Both the position numbers and the translations under genes were made by a program. From Paenibacillus sp. BSR1-1 (GTDB lineage Bacteria > Bacillota > Bacilli > Bacillales > Cytobacillaceae), in NCBI RefSeq assembly GCF_030403775.1, contig NZ_JAQMWQ010000005.1, positions 124,001-188,000 on the forward strand: a DNA stretch of 64,000 bases, written 5' to 3'. Shown in pieces: positions 35,779 through 44,834 of the stretch (position 1 is the first letter of the stretch; every line of letters begins with the position of its first letter). A model generated the notes under the pieces. That model was not told where the DNA came from and did no database searches. It was given only the letters and a program-made list of their open reading frames with translations.

Positions 35779-35875
35779 TGAATTTAATAGTAAAAAAAAG
35801 AAGCATTTCTTTATCTTATGGTAAAATAAAAGGAAGACAGCTTATGAGAAATCATGATTGCAATTAGGAGGATTT

Positions 35876-36550
35876 ATGAACAAGAAACTATCTATCGCAA
35901 TTGACGGCCCTGCTGCAGCTGGGAAAAGTACTGTAGCTAAAATTGTTGCTGAAAATTTAGGTTATATATATATCGATACTGGTGCGATGTACAGGGCATT
36001 AACATATAAGGCAATTGCAAACAATCTTAATCTTGAAGAAGAGGATACTTTACTAAAAATGCTTTTGTCGACTAGTATCGAGCTTTTTCCTTCAGAACGA
36101 GGACAATTAGTATTTTTAGACAATCAGGATGTAACGGATGAGATACGTTCTTCAGAAGTAACAAATTCCGTTTCCATCGTTGCAAAACATCAACTAGTCC
36201 GTGAAGAAATGGTAAAAAGGCAGCAAGCCTTTGCATTCGATGGAGGCGTTGTGATGGATGGACGTGACATCGGTACCCATGTTCTGCCAAATGCTGAAGT
36301 AAAAGTATTCTTACTGGCTAGTGTAGATGAAAGAGCTGAGAGACGGCATCAGGAGAACCTTCAAAAGGGTTTTACATCAAATTTAGATCAATTAAAAGAA
36401 GAAATTGCACGAAGAGATAAAATCGACTCAGAAAGAGAAATTGCCCCCTTGAAAAAAGCCGATGATGCAATTGAAATCGACACAACCTCTTTGGCGATTC
36501 CTGAAGTTGTAGAAAAAATTATGGCTCTGGTGCACGAAAGGGTTGGATAA
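35876..36550 (+). CDS. cmk: Cytidylate kinase
   Basis: The enzyme phosphorylates CMP and dCMP for nucleotide synthesis. The 224-residue protein starts with the P-loop [12 protein letters not shown] (about 6-17), has DTGAMYRA and the [10 protein letters not shown] motif for nucleotide binding, and a LID-type arginine region ([11 protein letters not shown]...[12 protein letters not shown]). AGGAGG lies five to ten bases before ATG 35876, which removes six residues from the longer reading. plsC starts two bases after the stop. Confidence 0.96.
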   Translation: MNKKLSIAIDGPAAAGKSTVAKIVAENLGYIYIDTGAMYRALTYKAIANNLNLEEEDTLLKMLLSTSIELFPSERGQLVFLDNQDVTDEIRSSEVTNSVSIVAKHQLVREEMVKRQQAFAFDGGVVMDGRDIGTHVLPNAEVKVFLLASVDERAERRHQENLQKGFTSNLDQLKEEIARRDKIDSEREIAPLKKADDAIEIDTTSLAIPEVVEKIMALVHERVG

Positions 36551-36552
36551 GT

Positions 36553-37134
36553 GTGACGTTTTATTCTTTTGCAAGATCAGTTGCATATGGGATTTTTAAA
36601 CCTTGGTACAGGATTGAGGCCCTGGGAGTAGAAAATATCCCGAAGGATGGCGGTGTCCTTCTTTGCTGCAATCATATTAATAATTTTGATCCGATTGTAT
36701 TGGGAATCATGGCTCCTCGTCCTGTCCACTATATGGCGAAGGAAGAGTTATTTCGAGTCCCTGTGTTAGGTGAAATTGTTCGGAAATGTAATGCCTTCCC
36801 AGTAAAAAGAGGAATGAGCGATCGAGAAGCATTAAGAAAAGGATTAGGTATTTTAAAGGATGGACATGTTTTAGGTCTTTTTCCTGAAGGAACTAGAAGT
36901 AAAACTGGTGAATTAGGTAAGGGATTAGCCGGAGCTGGTTTTTTTGCCTTAAAGACAAATTCCGCTGTAGTTCCTTGTGCAATTATTGGTCCGTATAAAA
37001 GCTTACGAAAGCTAAGGGTCGTTTATGGAAAACCGATTGCAATGGATGAAGCCAGAAATACAAAGGCTTCTGCCGAACAGGTTACTGAATTAATTATGTC
37101 AGAAATTCATAAACTGATAAAAGAGCATCAATAG
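36553..37134 (+). CDS. plsC: 1-acyl-sn-glycerol-3-phosphate acyltransferase
   Basis: The enzyme adds the second acyl chain to make phosphatidic acid at the membrane. The 193 residues contain the HX4D catalytic motif NHINNFD (about 36-42), the FPEGTRS glycerol-phosphate binding motif (about 113-119) and VPCAIIG. The GTG start lies two bases after the cmk stop and the two are likely co-translated. B. subtilis has plsC elsewhere, but cmk-plsC-S1 gene order is common in other Bacillaceae. Confidence 0.93.
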   Translation: MTFYSFARSVAYGIFKPWYRIEALGVENIPKDGGVLLCCNHINNFDPIVLGIMAPRPVHYMAKEELFRVPVLGEIVRKCNAFPVKRGMSDREALRKGLGILKDGHVLGLFPEGTRSKTGELGKGLAGAGFFALKTNSAVVPCAIIGPYKSLRKLRVVYGKPIAMDEARNTKASAEQVTELIMSEIHKLIKEHQ

Positions 37135-37286
37135 CTATTGCTTGACAAAAAGGACTATTTGTAAGAAGTTTATAAAAAGAGATTTTTTTTGAAAATTCAC
37201 ATGGTTTATTATATGTGGTGTATACTGTGTGGTATCCACCGAATCATATATAGATTTTGCAGTTAATGGATTAAGGAGGAATACAT

Positions 37287-38426
37287 ATGTCGGAAGAGTT
37301 AAATCAAGTAGAAGTGAAAAGCTTTGAAGTTGGGGACAAAGTAACAGGACAAGTAACTAAAGTTGAAGAAAAGCAGGTATATGTCGACATTCAAGATAGT
37401 AAACTTGATGGGATCATCCCGATTAGTGAGCTTTCCAGCCTTCATATTGAAAAGGCATCTGATGCTGTCCAGGAAGGTAATACTCTTGAATTAGAGGTAT
37501 TAAAGGTGGAAGAGGAAGCATTAATACTATCAAAAAAGAAGGTTGATGCTTTAAAAGCATGGGATAGCTTAGAAAAGCAATACCAAAGCGGCGAAGTTAT
37601 TGAAACAGAAGTTAAGGATGTTGTAAAAGGCGGTCTTGTTGTAGACCTTGGGGTCCGCGGTTTTGTACCTGCATCGTTAGTTGAAGCTCATTTTGTAGAA
37701 GATTTCTCTGATTACAAAGGGCGCAAGCTTACGTTTAAAATTGTAGAACTTGATAAGGAAAAGAACCGTTTGATTCTTTCCCACCGTGCTGTTGTGGAGG
37801 AAGAAAAAGGTAAACAAAAACAAAATCGTTTAGGTGCCCTTCAGGTTGGTCAAATTATTGATGGAACAGTTCAAAGAATTACCGATTTTGGTGCTTTTGT
37901 GGACATTGGCGGAATAGATGGACTTGTTCATATTTCCCAATTATCCTATGAACATGTTGGTAAACCAACGGATGTTGTTCATGAAGGTCAAAAAGTCCAA
38001 GTTAAAGTTCTTAGTGTTGATCGCGATAATGAAAGAATTTCTTTGTCTATTAAAGAAACTCTTCCTGGACCATGGTCAAATATTAATGAAAAAGCTCCAA
38101 AAGGCAGTATTTTAACTGGTACAGTCAAAAGATTAGTTTCTTATGGTGCCTTTGTTGAAGTATTTCCAGGTGTAGAAGGCCTTGTTCATATCTCCCAAAT
38201 CGCTCATAAGCACATTGGCACACCTCACGAAGTACTAAAAGAAGGACAAGAAGTAAAAGTTAAGGTTCTTGATACTAATGAACAGGATCAACGTCTATCT
38301 TTAAGTATTAAAGAACTTCTCGAAAAGGAAGTTGAGGAAAACCTTGATTATGAGCTTCCTGAAGAGTCAAAAGGATTTCAACTTGGTGAAGTCATTGGCG
38401 ATAAATTAAAGAATCTAAGAAAATAA
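37287..38426 (+). CDS. ypfD: S1-domain protein YpfD (ribosomal protein S1 homologue)
   Basis: The 379-residue acidic protein contains four S1 RNA-binding domains (starting at about residues 15, 102, 187 and 272), the third and fourth with the standard G-A-F-V-(D/E)...GLVHISQ pattern. It is the low-GC homologue of ribosomal protein S1 but is shorter than the six-domain E. coli protein and is not essential in B. subtilis. AAGGAGG lies before the ATG. A TGTATACT at 37219-37226 may be a -10 element. Confidence 0.93.
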   Translation: MSEELNQVEVKSFEVGDKVTGQVTKVEEKQVYVDIQDSKLDGIIPISELSSLHIEKASDAVQEGNTLELEVLKVEEEALILSKKKVDALKAWDSLEKQYQSGEVIETEVKDVVKGGLVVDLGVRGFVPASLVEAHFVEDFSDYKGRKLTFKIVELDKEKNRLILSHRAVVEEEKGKQKQNRLGALQVGQIIDGTVQRITDFGAFVDIGGIDGLVHISQLSYEHVGKPTDVVHEGQKVQVKVLSVDRDNERISLSIKETLPGPWSNINEKAPKGSILTGTVKRLVSYGAFVEVFPGVEGLVHISQIAHKHIGTPHEVLKEGQEVKVKVLDTNEQDQRLSLSIKELLEKEVEENLDYELPEESKGFQLGEVIGDKLKNLRK

Positions 38427-38438
38427 TGGTGATAAGAA

Positions 38439-39494
38439 GTGTCTAGATCTGAACGTAAATGGGACCACATTCGTTTTGCCCTCGAAAATGGGCAAGACGG
38501 TTCATCCGCTTTTGAAAATATTAAGTTTATTCACCAAAGCTTACCGAATATTAATGTGCTCGATGTTCGATTAGACCACTCAATTGGCGAACTTTATTTA
38601 AGTTCGCCAATTTTTATCAATGCTATGACAGGCGGCGGCGGAGAAAAAACCTATAGAATAAATAAAGAGCTGGCAATGGTAGCAAAACATTCAGGGCTTG
38701 CCATGGCTGTTGGTTCCCAGATGGCTGCGTTAAAGGATAAAACGCAAAAATATACATATGAAATAGTCCGAAAAGAAAATCCTGATGGTGTTCTCATCGC
38801 AAATTTGGGAAGTGAAGCGACACCAGATGAAGCGAAATCTGCCATTGACATGATCGAAGCAAATGCTATCCAAATTCACCTAAATGTGATTCAAGAGCTT
38901 ACGATGCCTGAGGGGGACCGTGACTTTACGGGTGCTTTAAAAAGAATTGAAGCTATTGTAAAGAACGTAGAAGTTCCGGTTATTGTTAAAGAGGTAGGAT
39001 TTGGAATGTCTATGGAAACAGTAAGAACTCTTAATTCTGTGGGTGTGACAGTGGTGGATTGTGGCGGCTTTGGTGGCACGAATTTTGCAGATATAGAAAA
39101 CAGGCGCAGGGAAAAATCACTATCCTTCTTTGCAGATTGGGGCATTCCTACCCCCATTTCCATAATTGAAGCATCCTCAGTATCGAATGATATTTCCATC
39201 ATTGGTTCTGGGGGATTTAATAACGGGATTGATATGGTAAAGGGCTTAGCTATCGGAGCCGATGCGATTGGAATTGCTGGTTATTTCTTACGAATTCTTG
39301 TTGACCAAGGGGTAGATTCCTTAATGGGTGAAATCGAAACTCTTCATAAAGAAATGATAATGATAATGACGGCCCTAGGGGCAAGGACAATTGCTGATTT
39401 AAAGAGAATTCCCCTTATCATCACTGGTGAGACCTGCCATTGGTTAAATCAAAGAGGAATAGATACAAGAACATTTGGTCAAAGAACCATTTAA
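38439..39494 (+). CDS. fni: Type 2 isopentenyl-diphosphate isomerase
   Basis: This FMN- and NADPH-dependent enzyme interconverts isopentenyl and dimethylallyl diphosphate for isoprenoids, including the HepT product. The 351-residue TIM-barrel has [16 protein letters not shown] (substrate/FMN region), VGSQMAAL, and a C-terminal [25 protein letters not shown] phosphate-binding pattern. The GTG start lies 12 bases after ypfD, with a weak GGTGATAAG site. The terminator that should follow it has been split by an IS element. Confidence 0.94.
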   Translation: MSRSERKWDHIRFALENGQDGSSAFENIKFIHQSLPNINVLDVRLDHSIGELYLSSPIFINAMTGGGGEKTYRINKELAMVAKHSGLAMAVGSQMAALKDKTQKYTYEIVRKENPDGVLIANLGSEATPDEAKSAIDMIEANAIQIHLNVIQELTMPEGDRDFTGALKRIEAIVKNVEVPVIVKEVGFGMSMETVRTLNSVGVTVVDCGGFGGTNFADIENRRREKSLSFFADWGIPTPISIIEASSVSNDISIIGSGGFNNGIDMVKGLAIGADAIGIAGYFLRILVDQGVDSLMGEIETLHKEMIMIMTALGARTIADLKRIPLIITGETCHWLNQRGIDTRTFGQRTI

Positions 39495-39505
39495 AAAGCT
39501 CTCGC
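39494..39505 (+). terminator. Left half of the disrupted fni/ypzI terminator
   Basis: AAAAGCTCTCGC at the fni stop pairs perfectly over 12 bases with GCGAGAGCTTTT at 40953-40964. Without the intervening IS these halves plus the ACCC loop would form one bidirectional hairpin terminator. Confidence 0.85.
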
Positions 39506-39509
39506 ACCC
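39506..39509. repeat. Target site duplication, left copy (ACCC)
   Basis: ACCC directly before the left IS end is repeated at 40949-40952 directly after the right end. Four bases is within the IS3-family range. Confidence 0.8.
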
Positions 39510-39564
39510 TGAACTGCACCCCAATTGTTAGACACCATCTAACAGTAAGGGGTGTAGTTTTTTT

Positions 39565-40074
39565 ATGGCTAAATTTAATGTAGAGGATAAATTAGCAGCA
39601 GTTCAACGCTATTTAAGAGGTAGTGAGAGCTATCGTACGATCGGAGCGTCCATTGGAGCTACTGATTATATGGTTAGAACCTGGGTGACGCAATACGAGC
39701 AAAATGGTCCAGAAGCGTTTAAAAAGTCCTATACAAGTTATTCTTCAGAGTTTAAACTAGACGTACTAAAATATATGAATGATAATGGGACGTCTCCAAA
39801 TGAAACTGCGGCTATTTTTAATATCCCTTCCCCTGGTTTAATCCGTAAATGGAGAATACAATTCTCATCAAAAGGAGAAGACGCCCTCATATCAAAGAAA
39901 AAGGGGCGTCCGACTATGAAAAAGGATACAAATAAATCAAAACCTATTGAAAGAACAAACGAAGCACTGCAAGCAGAATTACAAAGTTTACGCATGGAGA
40001 ATGCCTATTTAAAAAAGTTGAATGCCTTAGTTCAAAACAAGGAAAAATCACCAAACAAGACAAAGCGCAAGTAG
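39565..40074 (+). CDS. IS3-family transposase OrfA
   Basis: A 169-residue DNA-binding protein with two helix-turn-helix segments (about 1-50 and 60-110) and a C-terminal leucine-rich coiled stretch (LQAELQSLRMENAYLKKLNAL) for oligomerisation. It binds the IS ends. AAGGGG lies 12 bases before the ATG. The frame runs through the slippery site at 40011-40017 and stops 57 bases later. Confidence 0.93.
   Translation: MAKFNVEDKLAAVQRYLRGSESYRTIGASIGATDYMVRTWVTQYEQNGPEAFKKSYTSYSSEFKLDVLKYMNDNGTSPNETAAIFNIPSPGLIRKWRIQFSSKGEDALISKKKGRPTMKKDTNKSKPIERTNEALQAELQSLRMENAYLKKLNALVQNKEKSPNKTKRK
40011..40017 (+). promoter_or_regulatory. Programmed -1 frameshift heptamer A AAA AAG
   Basis: The heptamer reads TTA AAA AAG in the orfA frame. 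Slipping back one base joins orfA to a frame that stays open from here through the end of orfB at 40913, giving the OrfAB transposase. This is the standard signal of IS3-type elements. Confidence 0.85.
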
Positions 40075-40100
40075 TCTATGAATTAAAGCATAAATTTCCG

Positions 40101-40913
40101 GTGAAAGCACTTATTCAGCTCGCAGAGATTCCACGGAGTACGTATTACTATTGGGTGAAAAAATTCGGTTGCCCAGATCCTGATGCGGAGCTAAAAGAAT
40201 TGATCCAAACCATTTATGATGAACATGAGGGCCGTTTTGGCTATCGTCGTATTCGCGATGAACTTAGAAATCGTGGGAATAAAGTAAATCATAAAAAAGT
40301 CCAGCGTATTATGAAAGAATTAGGTCTAAAATGTCTTGTCTGTATGAAGAAATATAAATCTTACAAAGGAACAGTTGGTAAAATTGCTCCCAATATTTTA
40401 AACCGAAACTTTAAAGCTGAGAAACCAAATGAGAAATGGGTTACAGATATTACGGAGTTTAAATTGTTTGGAGAGAAACTATATTTGTCCCCAATTTTGG
40501 ATTTATATAATGGTGAAATTATTACATATACAATTGGTTCAAGACCAACCTACTCACTAGTTTCAACAATGTTAGATCAAGCTTTGGAGCGTTTAACAGA
40601 CGATGATACCCTCCTTATTCATTCAGATCAAGGCTGGCACTACCAAATGAAAAAATACCAGCATACCCTCAGTGAACATAACATTACGCAAAGTATGTCT
40701 CGTAAAGGGAACTGTTATGACAACGCCGTAATGGAGAATTTCTTTGGGATCATGAAATCTGAACTTCTTTACCTAAAAGAATTTGAAAGTGTGGAACACT
40801 TCAAGCTAGAACTGGCAAAATATATTGATTACTATAATCACAAACGAATTAAGGCAAAATTAAAAGGCCTGAGCCCGGTACAATACCGAGTTCAGGCCCA
40901 ACAAGCTGCCTAA
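40101..40913 (+). CDS. IS3-family transposase OrfB (DDE integrase domain)
   Basis: The 270 residues from the first GTG in this frame contain the N-terminal HTH_21 part (DEHEGRFGYRRIRDEL) and the retroviral-integrase-like catalytic core with Asp in WVTDIT, Asp in HSDQGWHY and Glu in NAVMENFFG, 35 residues after the second Asp region as expected. The active protein is most likely OrfAB made by frameshifting at 40011, which adds the orfA product to this domain. The frame is intact to the stop. Confidence 0.93.
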   Translation: MKALIQLAEIPRSTYYYWVKKFGCPDPDAELKELIQTIYDEHEGRFGYRRIRDELRNRGNKVNHKKVQRIMKELGLKCLVCMKKYKSYKGTVGKIAPNILNRNFKAEKPNEKWVTDITEFKLFGEKLYLSPILDLYNGEIITYTIGSRPTYSLVSTMLDQALERLTDDDTLLIHSDQGWHYQMKKYQHTLSEHNITQSMSRKGNCYDNAVMENFFGIMKSELLYLKEFESVEHFKLELAKYIDYYNHKRIKAKLKGLSPVQYRVQAQQAA

Positions 40914-40948
40914 CGAAATAACCTGTCTAACTTTATGGGGTCACTTCA

Positions 40949-40952
40949 ACCC
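40949..40952. repeat. Target site duplication, right copy (ACCC)
   Basis: Second copy of the ACCC sequence flanking the IS element. Confidence 0.8.
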
Positions 40953-40964
40953 GCGAGAGCTTTT
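40953..40964 (-). terminator. Right half of the disrupted fni/ypzI terminator
   Basis: GCGAGAGCTTTT is the exact complement of 39494-39505. It lies just after the stop of the minus-strand ypzI gene, so that gene also lost a complete hairpin. Confidence 0.85.
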
Positions 40965-40969
40965 CTTAT

Positions 40970-41110
40970 TTATCTTTTACCATCATTCAATCCCCGTGCT
41001 TCCTCAGGGCTTGATAATTTTGTTGCACCAGGGTAGTGTAAAGCCTGATCACGATCTGATTCAACCCTTCTGCTTGCCTTAAGCTTTTTTTCTTGGCGGT
41101 CTTTTCCCAA
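40970..41110 (-). CDS. ypzI: YpzI family protein (46 aa)
   Basis: The small basic protein starts GKDRQEKKLKAS and continues RVESDRDQALHYPGATKL to an SPEEARGLND tail. This is the pattern of the YpzI family found next to fni/yphA in Bacillus. It has no membrane helix and the function is unknown. The TTG start has a GGAGG site upstream on the minus strand. It faces fni, with which it once shared a terminator. Confidence 0.85.
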   Translation of the reverse strand: MGKDRQEKKLKASRRVESDRDQALHYPGATKLSSPEEARGLNDGKR

Positions 41111-41218
41111 TATCCACACCTCCTCTTTTTAAGATGAATCACGACCGAAAATATTATGCGAACAAGTATGAAAGTACATAAGGATTACCAATAATGAAAA
41201 TAATAGGAGGTGTGTGTA

Positions 41219-41827
41219 GTGGAAGGAACAATGTTTTATTGGATTTATTGGACGTTTTGGGTTTATTTAACCTTTATGATGGAAAAGCAAAACCCCTATC
41301 GTTTAAAACTTTCTGCAATTGTTCTCATAATTATTATCTTTTCAAATTATCATTTCTTCATTGGCAGCATGGAAATCTATAGTAGTGGTTTATTATTATT
41401 AATTTTCTCCTATTTATTTTTAGGAAAAGAAAAACTTGGTGCACTGCTCTATCTGTTTGTAGGAGCTTTAATTGTTTCAATTGCCTATGTGACCTTTCAT
41501 TTATTTGAAATTTTTGATCCAGTTTGGATTATTTTCAAAAAGGAATGGATGATGGGGATAGTGATTGGCTATTTAGCCATTCTTTTGCAGAAAAACTTAA
41601 AAGGAAGGTTATTAATAGTCATCTGCGGCACAATGCAGGGAGAATTTTTATATGCATTTATTTTAAGTAAATACGATTTTCCTTATCCCATCGGTGCATT
41701 TGCATATTTAGATGCATGTTCTTTAATTGCTGCATTGTTGTCTGCCTGGAGTATTCTTGAAAATTCTGGAGCTATTTTCCAAAATCATTTTCACTTTTTT
41801 GAAAAAGCAAAACAAAAATCATCATGA
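41219..41827 (+). CDS. yphA: Membrane protein YphA
   Basis: The 202-residue protein has six to seven hydrophobic helices with few charges, including the segments YSSGLLLLIFSYLFLG and MMGIVIGYLAILL. It belongs by position and layout to B. subtilis YphA, which lies before der; the biochemical function is unknown to me. The GTG at 41219 is chosen, with AGGAGG nine bases upstream; a GTG at 41210 overlaps the ribosome site. Confidence 0.82.
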   Translation: MEGTMFYWIYWTFWVYLTFMMEKQNPYRLKLSAIVLIIIIFSNYHFFIGSMEIYSSGLLLLIFSYLFLGKEKLGALLYLFVGALIVSIAYVTFHLFEIFDPVWIIFKKEWMMGIVIGYLAILLQKNLKGRLLIVICGTMQGEFLYAFILSKYDFPYPIGAFAYLDACSLIAALLSAWSILENSGAIFQNHFHFFEKAKQKSS

Positions 41828-41892
41828 AATTGAAACTTATTAAGCTTATCATTGCGGGAAAGCTTTAACATTTGCTAAACTATTGAAGTTAG

Positions 41893-41925
41893 ACCCTTCT
41901 AAACAAAGAAGGGTTTATTTCTTCG
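41893..41925 (+). terminator. Terminator after yphA
   Basis: Stem ACCCTTCT / AGAAGGGT with a 6-nt loop and T-rich tail. Confidence 0.7.
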
Positions 41926-42004
41926 TATTAGTGAATTCATTTGTTATTAGGATAAATGAACAATTAAGATTTTTAATATAAGAATAGAAAGGATGGCGAT
42001 CATA

Positions 42005-43315
42005 ATGGTGAAACCTGTTATTGCCATTGTTGGACGGCCCAACGTTGGAAAGTCTACGATATTTAATCGAATAGTGGGGGAACGAGTTTCCATCGTTGAG
42101 GATATTCCCGGAGTAACCCGAGATCGGATTTATAGTTCTGGAGAATGGCTGACACATGAATTTAATGTAATCGATACTGGAGGTATTGATATTGGCGATG
42201 AACCGTTTTTAGAGCAAATCCGCCAACAAGCAGAGGTAGCAATCGATGAAGCTGATGTAATTATCTTCTTAACCAATGGAAGAGAAGGAGTAACTGCTGC
42301 CGATGAAGAGGTTGCAAAAATTTTATACAAATCAAAAAAACCGATTGTACTTGGAGTTAATAAAATTGATAATCCAGAGATGCGTGAGCAGATTTATGAT
42401 TTCTATGCGCTTGGTTTTGGTGAACCTATTCCGGTTTCCGGTTCTCATGGCTTAGGACTTGGGGATTTATTAGATGAGGCAGCAAAACACTTTCCTAAAA
42501 ATAAGCAAATGGATTACGATGAAGAAACCATTAAGTTTTCCTTAATCGGCCGACCGAACGTTGGGAAATCTTCTTTAGTAAACGCTATTCTTGGTGAAGA
42601 TCGGGTTATCGTCAGCAATATTGCCGGGACCACACGTGATGCCGTCGATTCTCCCTATACGTACAATGGTCAGAAATATGTCATAATAGATACTGCAGGT
42701 ATTCGAAAAAAAGGAAAAGTGTATGAAAGTACAGAAAAATATAGTGTACTCCGTGCACTTAGAGCAATAGAAAGATCGGATGTTGTTCTTGTTGTCATTA
42801 ATGCCGAGGAAGGTATTATTGAACAGGATAAGAAAATTGCTGGTTATGCCCATGAGGCAGGACGAGCAGTTGTTATTGTCGTAAATAAGTGGGATGCTAT
42901 TGAAAAAGATGAGAAGACCATGAACGAGCTTGAGCAAAAAATTAGGGATCATTTCTTATTCCTTAGCTATGCTCCGATTGTGTATTTATCGGCAAAAACG
43001 AAAAAACGAATCCATACTCTTCTTCCGATGATTAATACAGCGAGTGAAAACCATTCAATGAGGGTTGAAACGAGTGTATTAAATGACATTATTATGGATG
43101 CGGTTGCTATGAACCCTACTCCAACTGATAAGGGAAAACGGTTGAAAATTTATTATACTACCCAAGTAGCCGTAAAACCTCCAACCTTTGTGGTATTTGT
43201 GAATGAACCTGAATTACTGCATTTTTCATATGAGCGCTTTTTAGAAAATAGGATAAGAGATGCTTTTGGGTTTGAGGGAACACCTATCAAAATTTATGCA
43301 AGAGAAAGAAAATAA
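42005..43315 (+). CDS. der: Ribosome-biogenesis GTPase Der (EngA)
   Basis: Der helps assemble the 50S subunit. The 436-residue protein has two tandem GTPase domains, each with GRPNVGKS (residues 9-16 and about 184-191), a G3 DTGG or DTAG and an NKxD (NKID, NKWD), followed by a KH-like domain ending [17 protein letters not shown] 42005 gives the conserved N-terminus ([12 protein letters not shown]); the upstream ATG 41993 has no separate ribosome site. gpsA follows after 15 bases. Confidence 0.97.
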   Translation: MVKPVIAIVGRPNVGKSTIFNRIVGERVSIVEDIPGVTRDRIYSSGEWLTHEFNVIDTGGIDIGDEPFLEQIRQQAEVAIDEADVIIFLTNGREGVTAADEEVAKILYKSKKPIVLGVNKIDNPEMREQIYDFYALGFGEPIPVSGSHGLGLGDLLDEAAKHFPKNKQMDYDEETIKFSLIGRPNVGKSSLVNAILGEDRVIVSNIAGTTRDAVDSPYTYNGQKYVIIDTAGIRKKGKVYESTEKYSVLRALRAIERSDVVLVVINAEEGIIEQDKKIAGYAHEAGRAVVIVVNKWDAIEKDEKTMNELEQKIRDHFLFLSYAPIVYLSAKTKKRIHTLLPMINTASENHSMRVETSVLNDIIMDAVAMNPTPTDKGKRLKIYYTTQVAVKPPTFVVFVNEPELLHFSYERFLENRIRDAFGFEGTPIKIYARERK

Positions 43316-43330
43316 TGATGAGGTGGTGTG

Positions 43331-44392
43331 ATGGCCGTGCAAGAAAAAAAAGAAGCTGTAGCTGTATTAGGGGCAGGGAGCTGGGGAACAGCACTTGCAA
43401 TGGTATTAGCTGACAATTCTCATGAAGTCCGTCTTTGGAGCCATAATGAAGATCAGGTAAAGGAAATAAATGAAAATCATACAAATAAAAAGTATTTGCC
43501 TGGAGTTGACTTGCCTGAACGGATTGTTGGATATGGTTCTTTGAATGATGGGCTGATTGGGATAGAAACGGTCATTTTGGCGGTTCCAACTAAAGCTATT
43601 CGAGAGGTCCTAGGAAAAATCCGAGCAGTTTTACGAGAACCTATTACGATTGCGCATGTCAGCAAAGGTATTGAACCTGATTCTTTATTGCGCATTACTG
43701 AAATGATTAAAGAAGAAATGCCTGTTGAGCTATTAAAGGACGTTGTAGTTCTTTCGGGGCCAAGTCATGCTGAAGAAGTAAGCCTGCGCCATCCTACAAC
43801 TGTTACAGTTGCTTCGGAAAATATGGCTGCTGCAGAAAAAATTCAGGATCTTTTTATTAATCACAATTTCCGTGTTTATACGAATTCTGACGTTATTGGC
43901 GTTGAAATTGGCGGTGCCCTTAAGAATATCATTGCCCTTGCTGCTGGTATTACCGATGGACTTGGATATGGGGACAATGCCAAAGCTGCGCTCATGACAA
44001 GAGGATTAGCTGAAATTGCACGACTAGGTACAAAAATGGGGGCAAATCCCCTCACTTTTTCCGGATTAGCTGGAATCGGCGATTTAATTGTTACCTGTAC
44101 AAGCGTTCATTCGAGAAACTGGAGAGCCGGAAATTTGTTAGGTAAAGGAAAAACGCTGGATGAGGTACTTGACAATATGGGAATGGTCGTGGAAGGTGTT
44201 AGGACAACCAAAGCGGCTTATCAGCTTGCCCAAAAATATGAGGTCAAAATGCCAATTACATCTGCCCTTTATGATGTTCTTTTTAATGGGAAAGAGGCAA
44301 AAGATGCGGTTGATGTATTAATGGCACGCGGAAGAACTCATGAAATGGAAGATTTAGTTAATGTTTTAGATGAAAGAAACTTTGAAAATTAA
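43331..44392 (+). CDS. gpsA: Glycerol-3-phosphate dehydrogenase [NAD(P)+]
   Basis: The enzyme makes sn-glycerol-3-phosphate from dihydroxyacetone phosphate for phospholipids. The 353-residue protein has the nucleotide motif [11 protein letters not shown] (about 14-24), the HVSKG segment, catalytic Lys in [14 protein letters not shown], and the [14 protein letters not shown] motif. GAGGTGGTG precedes ATG 43331. The pair der-gpsA is conserved across Bacillus and a strong terminator follows within 160 bases. Confidence 0.96.
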   Translation: MAVQEKKEAVAVLGAGSWGTALAMVLADNSHEVRLWSHNEDQVKEINENHTNKKYLPGVDLPERIVGYGSLNDGLIGIETVILAVPTKAIREVLGKIRAVLREPITIAHVSKGIEPDSLLRITEMIKEEMPVELLKDVVVLSGPSHAEEVSLRHPTTVTVASENMAAAEKIQDLFINHNFRVYTNSDVIGVEIGGALKNIIALAAGITDGLGYGDNAKAALMTRGLAEIARLGTKMGANPLTFSGLAGIGDLIVTCTSVHSRNWRAGNLLGKGKTLDEVLDNMGMVVEGVRTTKAAYQLAQKYEVKMPITSALYDVLFNGKEAKDAVDVLMARGRTHEMEDLVNVLDERNFEN

Positions 44393-44514
44393 AAATGTGC
44401 TTTTTCAGAAAGAAAATAGGCTTTAGATGATACGCTTTTTACCTTCTTTGCATACAATGCAACGAAGTAACTTGGTAGTATGACGCCTGGAGTATGGGTT
44501 ATTTAGTCCAGTAG

Positions 44515-44556
44515 ACTGAAGTAAAGAAATCGCCCCTCTTTACTTCAGTTTTTTTA
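44515..44556 (+). terminator. Terminator after gpsA
   Basis: Stem ACTGAAGTAAAG / CTTTACTTCAGT with a loop of about 11 and T7. Confidence 0.9.
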
Positions 44557-44579
44557 TTTTTCATGTCTTGGCCAAGCTA

Positions 44580-44588
44580 TGGTATAAT
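44580..44588 (+). promoter_or_regulatory. Extended -10 promoter for yphE
   Basis: TGGTATAAT has the TG-n-TATAAT form, which can work with a poor -35. It lies about 29 bases before the yphE start. Confidence 0.45.
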
Positions 44589-44616
44589 AACTTTCGAAAA
44601 AAAGGGGGAATTATGT

Positions 44617-44802
44617 TTGTCACCAGGAATGTTAAAAATGTGGATTTCAATTGCTGGCATGGCTCTGATGTTCCTTGCCATAATCACCATATATTTCAGC
44701 AGATATAAGCTTAAGGGCGTATTTCGGCTCTTGTCAGCCATTCTTGCGTATATATTTATGATTATTGCTGGACTTACGCTTCTTATTGTTTTCTTCACAT
44801 AA
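44617..44802 (+). CDS. yphE: DUF2768 membrane protein YphE (61 aa)
   Basis: The protein has two transmembrane helices (about 8-26 and 35-58) separated by a basic turn YFSRYKLKG, as in DUF2768. A TTG at 44617 with AAGGGGG seven bases before it gives the start MSPGMLKMWIS; the longer upstream reading has no ribosome site. It lies between gpsA and yphF, the same place as in B. subtilis. It is probably expressed during sporulation, by analogy only. Confidence 0.8.
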   Translation: MSPGMLKMWISIAGMALMFLAIITIYFSRYKLKGVFRLLSAILAYIFMIIAGLTLLIVFFT

Positions 44803-44834
44803 TTGATCAAATACATAGTATAAAGGTGATTGTC

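Larger units (their letters stand above)
39510..40948 (+). mobile_element. IS3-family insertion sequence (IS150-like group), apparently intact
   Basis: The 1439-base element has imperfect terminal inverted repeats beginning TGAA (17 of 25 bases match, with GTTAGACA conserved at the inner side). It carries two overlapping frames orfA and orfB in the classic -1 arrangement, a slippery A6G heptamer and a full DDE motif. It is flanked by the ACCC duplication. Nothing in it looks broken, so it may still be able to move. The subgroup is judged from the HSDQGWHYQ motif and the two-frame plan. Confidence 0.92.

Noticed and set aside
37219..37240. Palindromic GTGGTATCCAC near a TGTATACT box before ypfD
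   Set aside because: It could be an operator, but with no known regulator and short length it may be chance; not listed as a feature.
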